Below, in pieces: positions 40,325-41,111 of a stretch of 41,111 bases of DNA. This DNA is from Bacillota bacterium (GTDB lineage: Bacteria > Bacillota > Clostridia > Lachnospirales > Lachnospiraceae): NCBI GenBank assembly GCA_023423335.1, contig JAFAFU010000011.1, positions 1-41,111 of the forward strand, in the 5' to 3' direction. Numbering within the stretch: position 1 is the first letter of the stretch; the number at the start of each line of letters is the position of its first letter. A program made the translations under genes and the position numbers. The notes under the pieces were generated by a model. It did not search any database. It was not told the DNA's origin and saw nothing but the letters and a program-made list of their open reading frames with translations.

Positions 40325-41111
40325 ATGCAGTCAGCATTGATGGAGAAGACAATGGACTACGAGTCCTTTGCAGGTACTGTGAAACGGATGGTAAAGAACA
40401 GGATGGGGAAGGGCTATGATGTCCGGATCCATAAGGTGATCAAAAATAATTCCCTGGAGCTGGATAGCCTGGTAGTCCTTGGAGAGAACATGAACGCAGC
40501 GCCGAATATTTATCTGAAGCCATACTATGAGGCGTATCTGACGGGAATATCCCTGGAGGAGATTTGCGACCGGCTTTGTACGATTTGCAGCAATTGTAGC
40601 AGGTCTGTGTCAGATACGGATTTTACATACACACTTAAGGAGATGAAGCCGTATATTTTTTACCGTTTGGTAAGCTTCGAGAGAAATAGTAAGCTCCTGC
40701 AGGATATCCCGCATATTCCATACCTTGACCTGGCTCTTACCTTCCATTGTCTGGTCAAAGATGATGAAGACGGGATCGGGACCATCCGGATTACAAATGA
40801 CCATCGGAAGCTATGGGGGATTTCTCTCCCGGAGCTGAAGGAGCTGGCGGTAAAAAATACGGAGAGGCTGTTCCCGGCCTCAATTAAAAGTATGGAGGAA
40901 GTTCTGATGGGGATACTGGCCGATGCTCGGCAGGAGGAAACGGGAGAACTGTCCGTGGAAGACTTAAACTGCAGCGGTAATACCGGAAAGGAATTGGCGG
41001 CGGGACCGAAAATGTACATTCTTTCAAACCAAAAAGGGATTAACGGAGCCGCCTGTATGCTTTACAGGGATGTGATCCGGCAGTTTTCCCGGCAGATGAA
41101 TTCGGATTTAT
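40325..41111 (+). CDS. DUF5688 family protein (3' end cut by window)
   Basis: The frame runs from ATG 40325, seven bases after AAGGAGG, to the window edge without a stop, giving at least 262 residues. The N-terminal part (DYESFAGTVKRMVKNRMGKG), then NNSLELDSLVVLGENMNAAPNIYLK and the FYRLVSFERNSKLLQDIPHI stretch match the pattern of DUF5688 proteins, which are numerous in Lachnospiraceae and have no known function. No signal peptide or membrane segment. The protein is probably cytoplasmic. Confidence 0.8.
   Translation, partial: MQSALMEKTMDYESFAGTVKRMVKNRMGKGYDVRIHKVIKNNSLELDSLVVLGENMNAAPNIYLKPYYEAYLTGISLEEICDRLCTICSNCSRSVSDTDFTYTLKEMKPYIFYRLVSFERNSKLLQDIPHIPYLDLALTFHCLVKDDEDGIGTIRITNDHRKLWGISLPELKELAVKNTERLFPASIKSMEEVLMGILADARQEETGELSVEDLNCSGNTGKELAAGPKMYILSNQKGINGAACMLYRDVIRQFSRQMNSDL

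Overview
The window looks like a chromosomal segment of an anaerobic, low-to-moderate GC Gram-positive bacterium, most likely a Lachnospiraceae-type Clostridia. This rests on strong AGGAGG ribosome binding sites, frequent TTG/GTG starts, sigma-A promoters with 17-bp spacers, a glycine riboswitch, an electron-bifurcating NfnAB pair, a split P-protein (GcvPA/GcvPB) and a C-terminal DUF5688 protein. No rRNA, phage module, complete IS or CRISPR array is seen, and the taxonomic call is inference.

Layout. 1-500 is gene-poor, followed by tRNA-Thr(CGU) and degV (minus strand). 1881-3465 is a two-gene nitrate/taurine-type ABC importer without a binding protein, divergent from a chemotaxis receptor (3739-5865). 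5870-13219 is a complete glycine cleavage operon: promoter, tandem glycine riboswitch with terminator, gcvT-gcvH-gcvPA-gcvPB, lipoate ligase lplA and dihydrolipoyl dehydrogenase. 13238-17057 is a metal (probably zinc) import operon: promoter, small His/Cys membrane protein, lipoprotein ZnuA with an acidic His-rich loop, ZnuC, ZnuB and a CC-motif lipoprotein. A NarL-type two-component system (17091-18921, minus) lies close to an ABC-2 exporter (19948-23218); an isochorismatase-like hydrolase and a set of 15-bp tandem repeats lie between. A nested inverted-repeat element (23250-23423) separates the exporter from a GH43 beta-xylosidase-like gene.

25209-25490 has no gene but folds on paper into a closed multi-stem RNA ending in a terminator hairpin; it is the best candidate for an unrecognised RNA. 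Next to it, 25501-27765 encodes a membrane-anchored EAL phosphodiesterase fused to a glycine-rich beta-helix-like repeat domain, an unusual architecture. A divergent, well-formed promoter drives a radical-SAM/DUF4130 DNA-metabolism pair. After that come a TNGGT-repeat lipoprotein, a Fur-family regulator paired with a HAD-GNAT fusion, a CmpB-type membrane protein, a CYTH protein, two tiny unannotated ORFs coupled to an HD-domain protein, NfnAB, a bifunctional GGDEF-EAL protein, a YhhN-like membrane protein, and a DUF5688 protein cut by the window edge.

Functional themes. Glycine is sensed and oxidised by one self-contained operon that also carries the lipoylation and E3 functions. The Zn importer lies far from, but may be regulated by, the Fur-family gene at 31.1-31.5 kb (inference). 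Cyclic-di-GMP turnover is represented twice: one EAL-only enzyme and one GGDEF-EAL enzyme, both with intact catalytic motifs. Several start codons were moved from the longest ORF to the position supported by a ribosome binding site; each entry says where.
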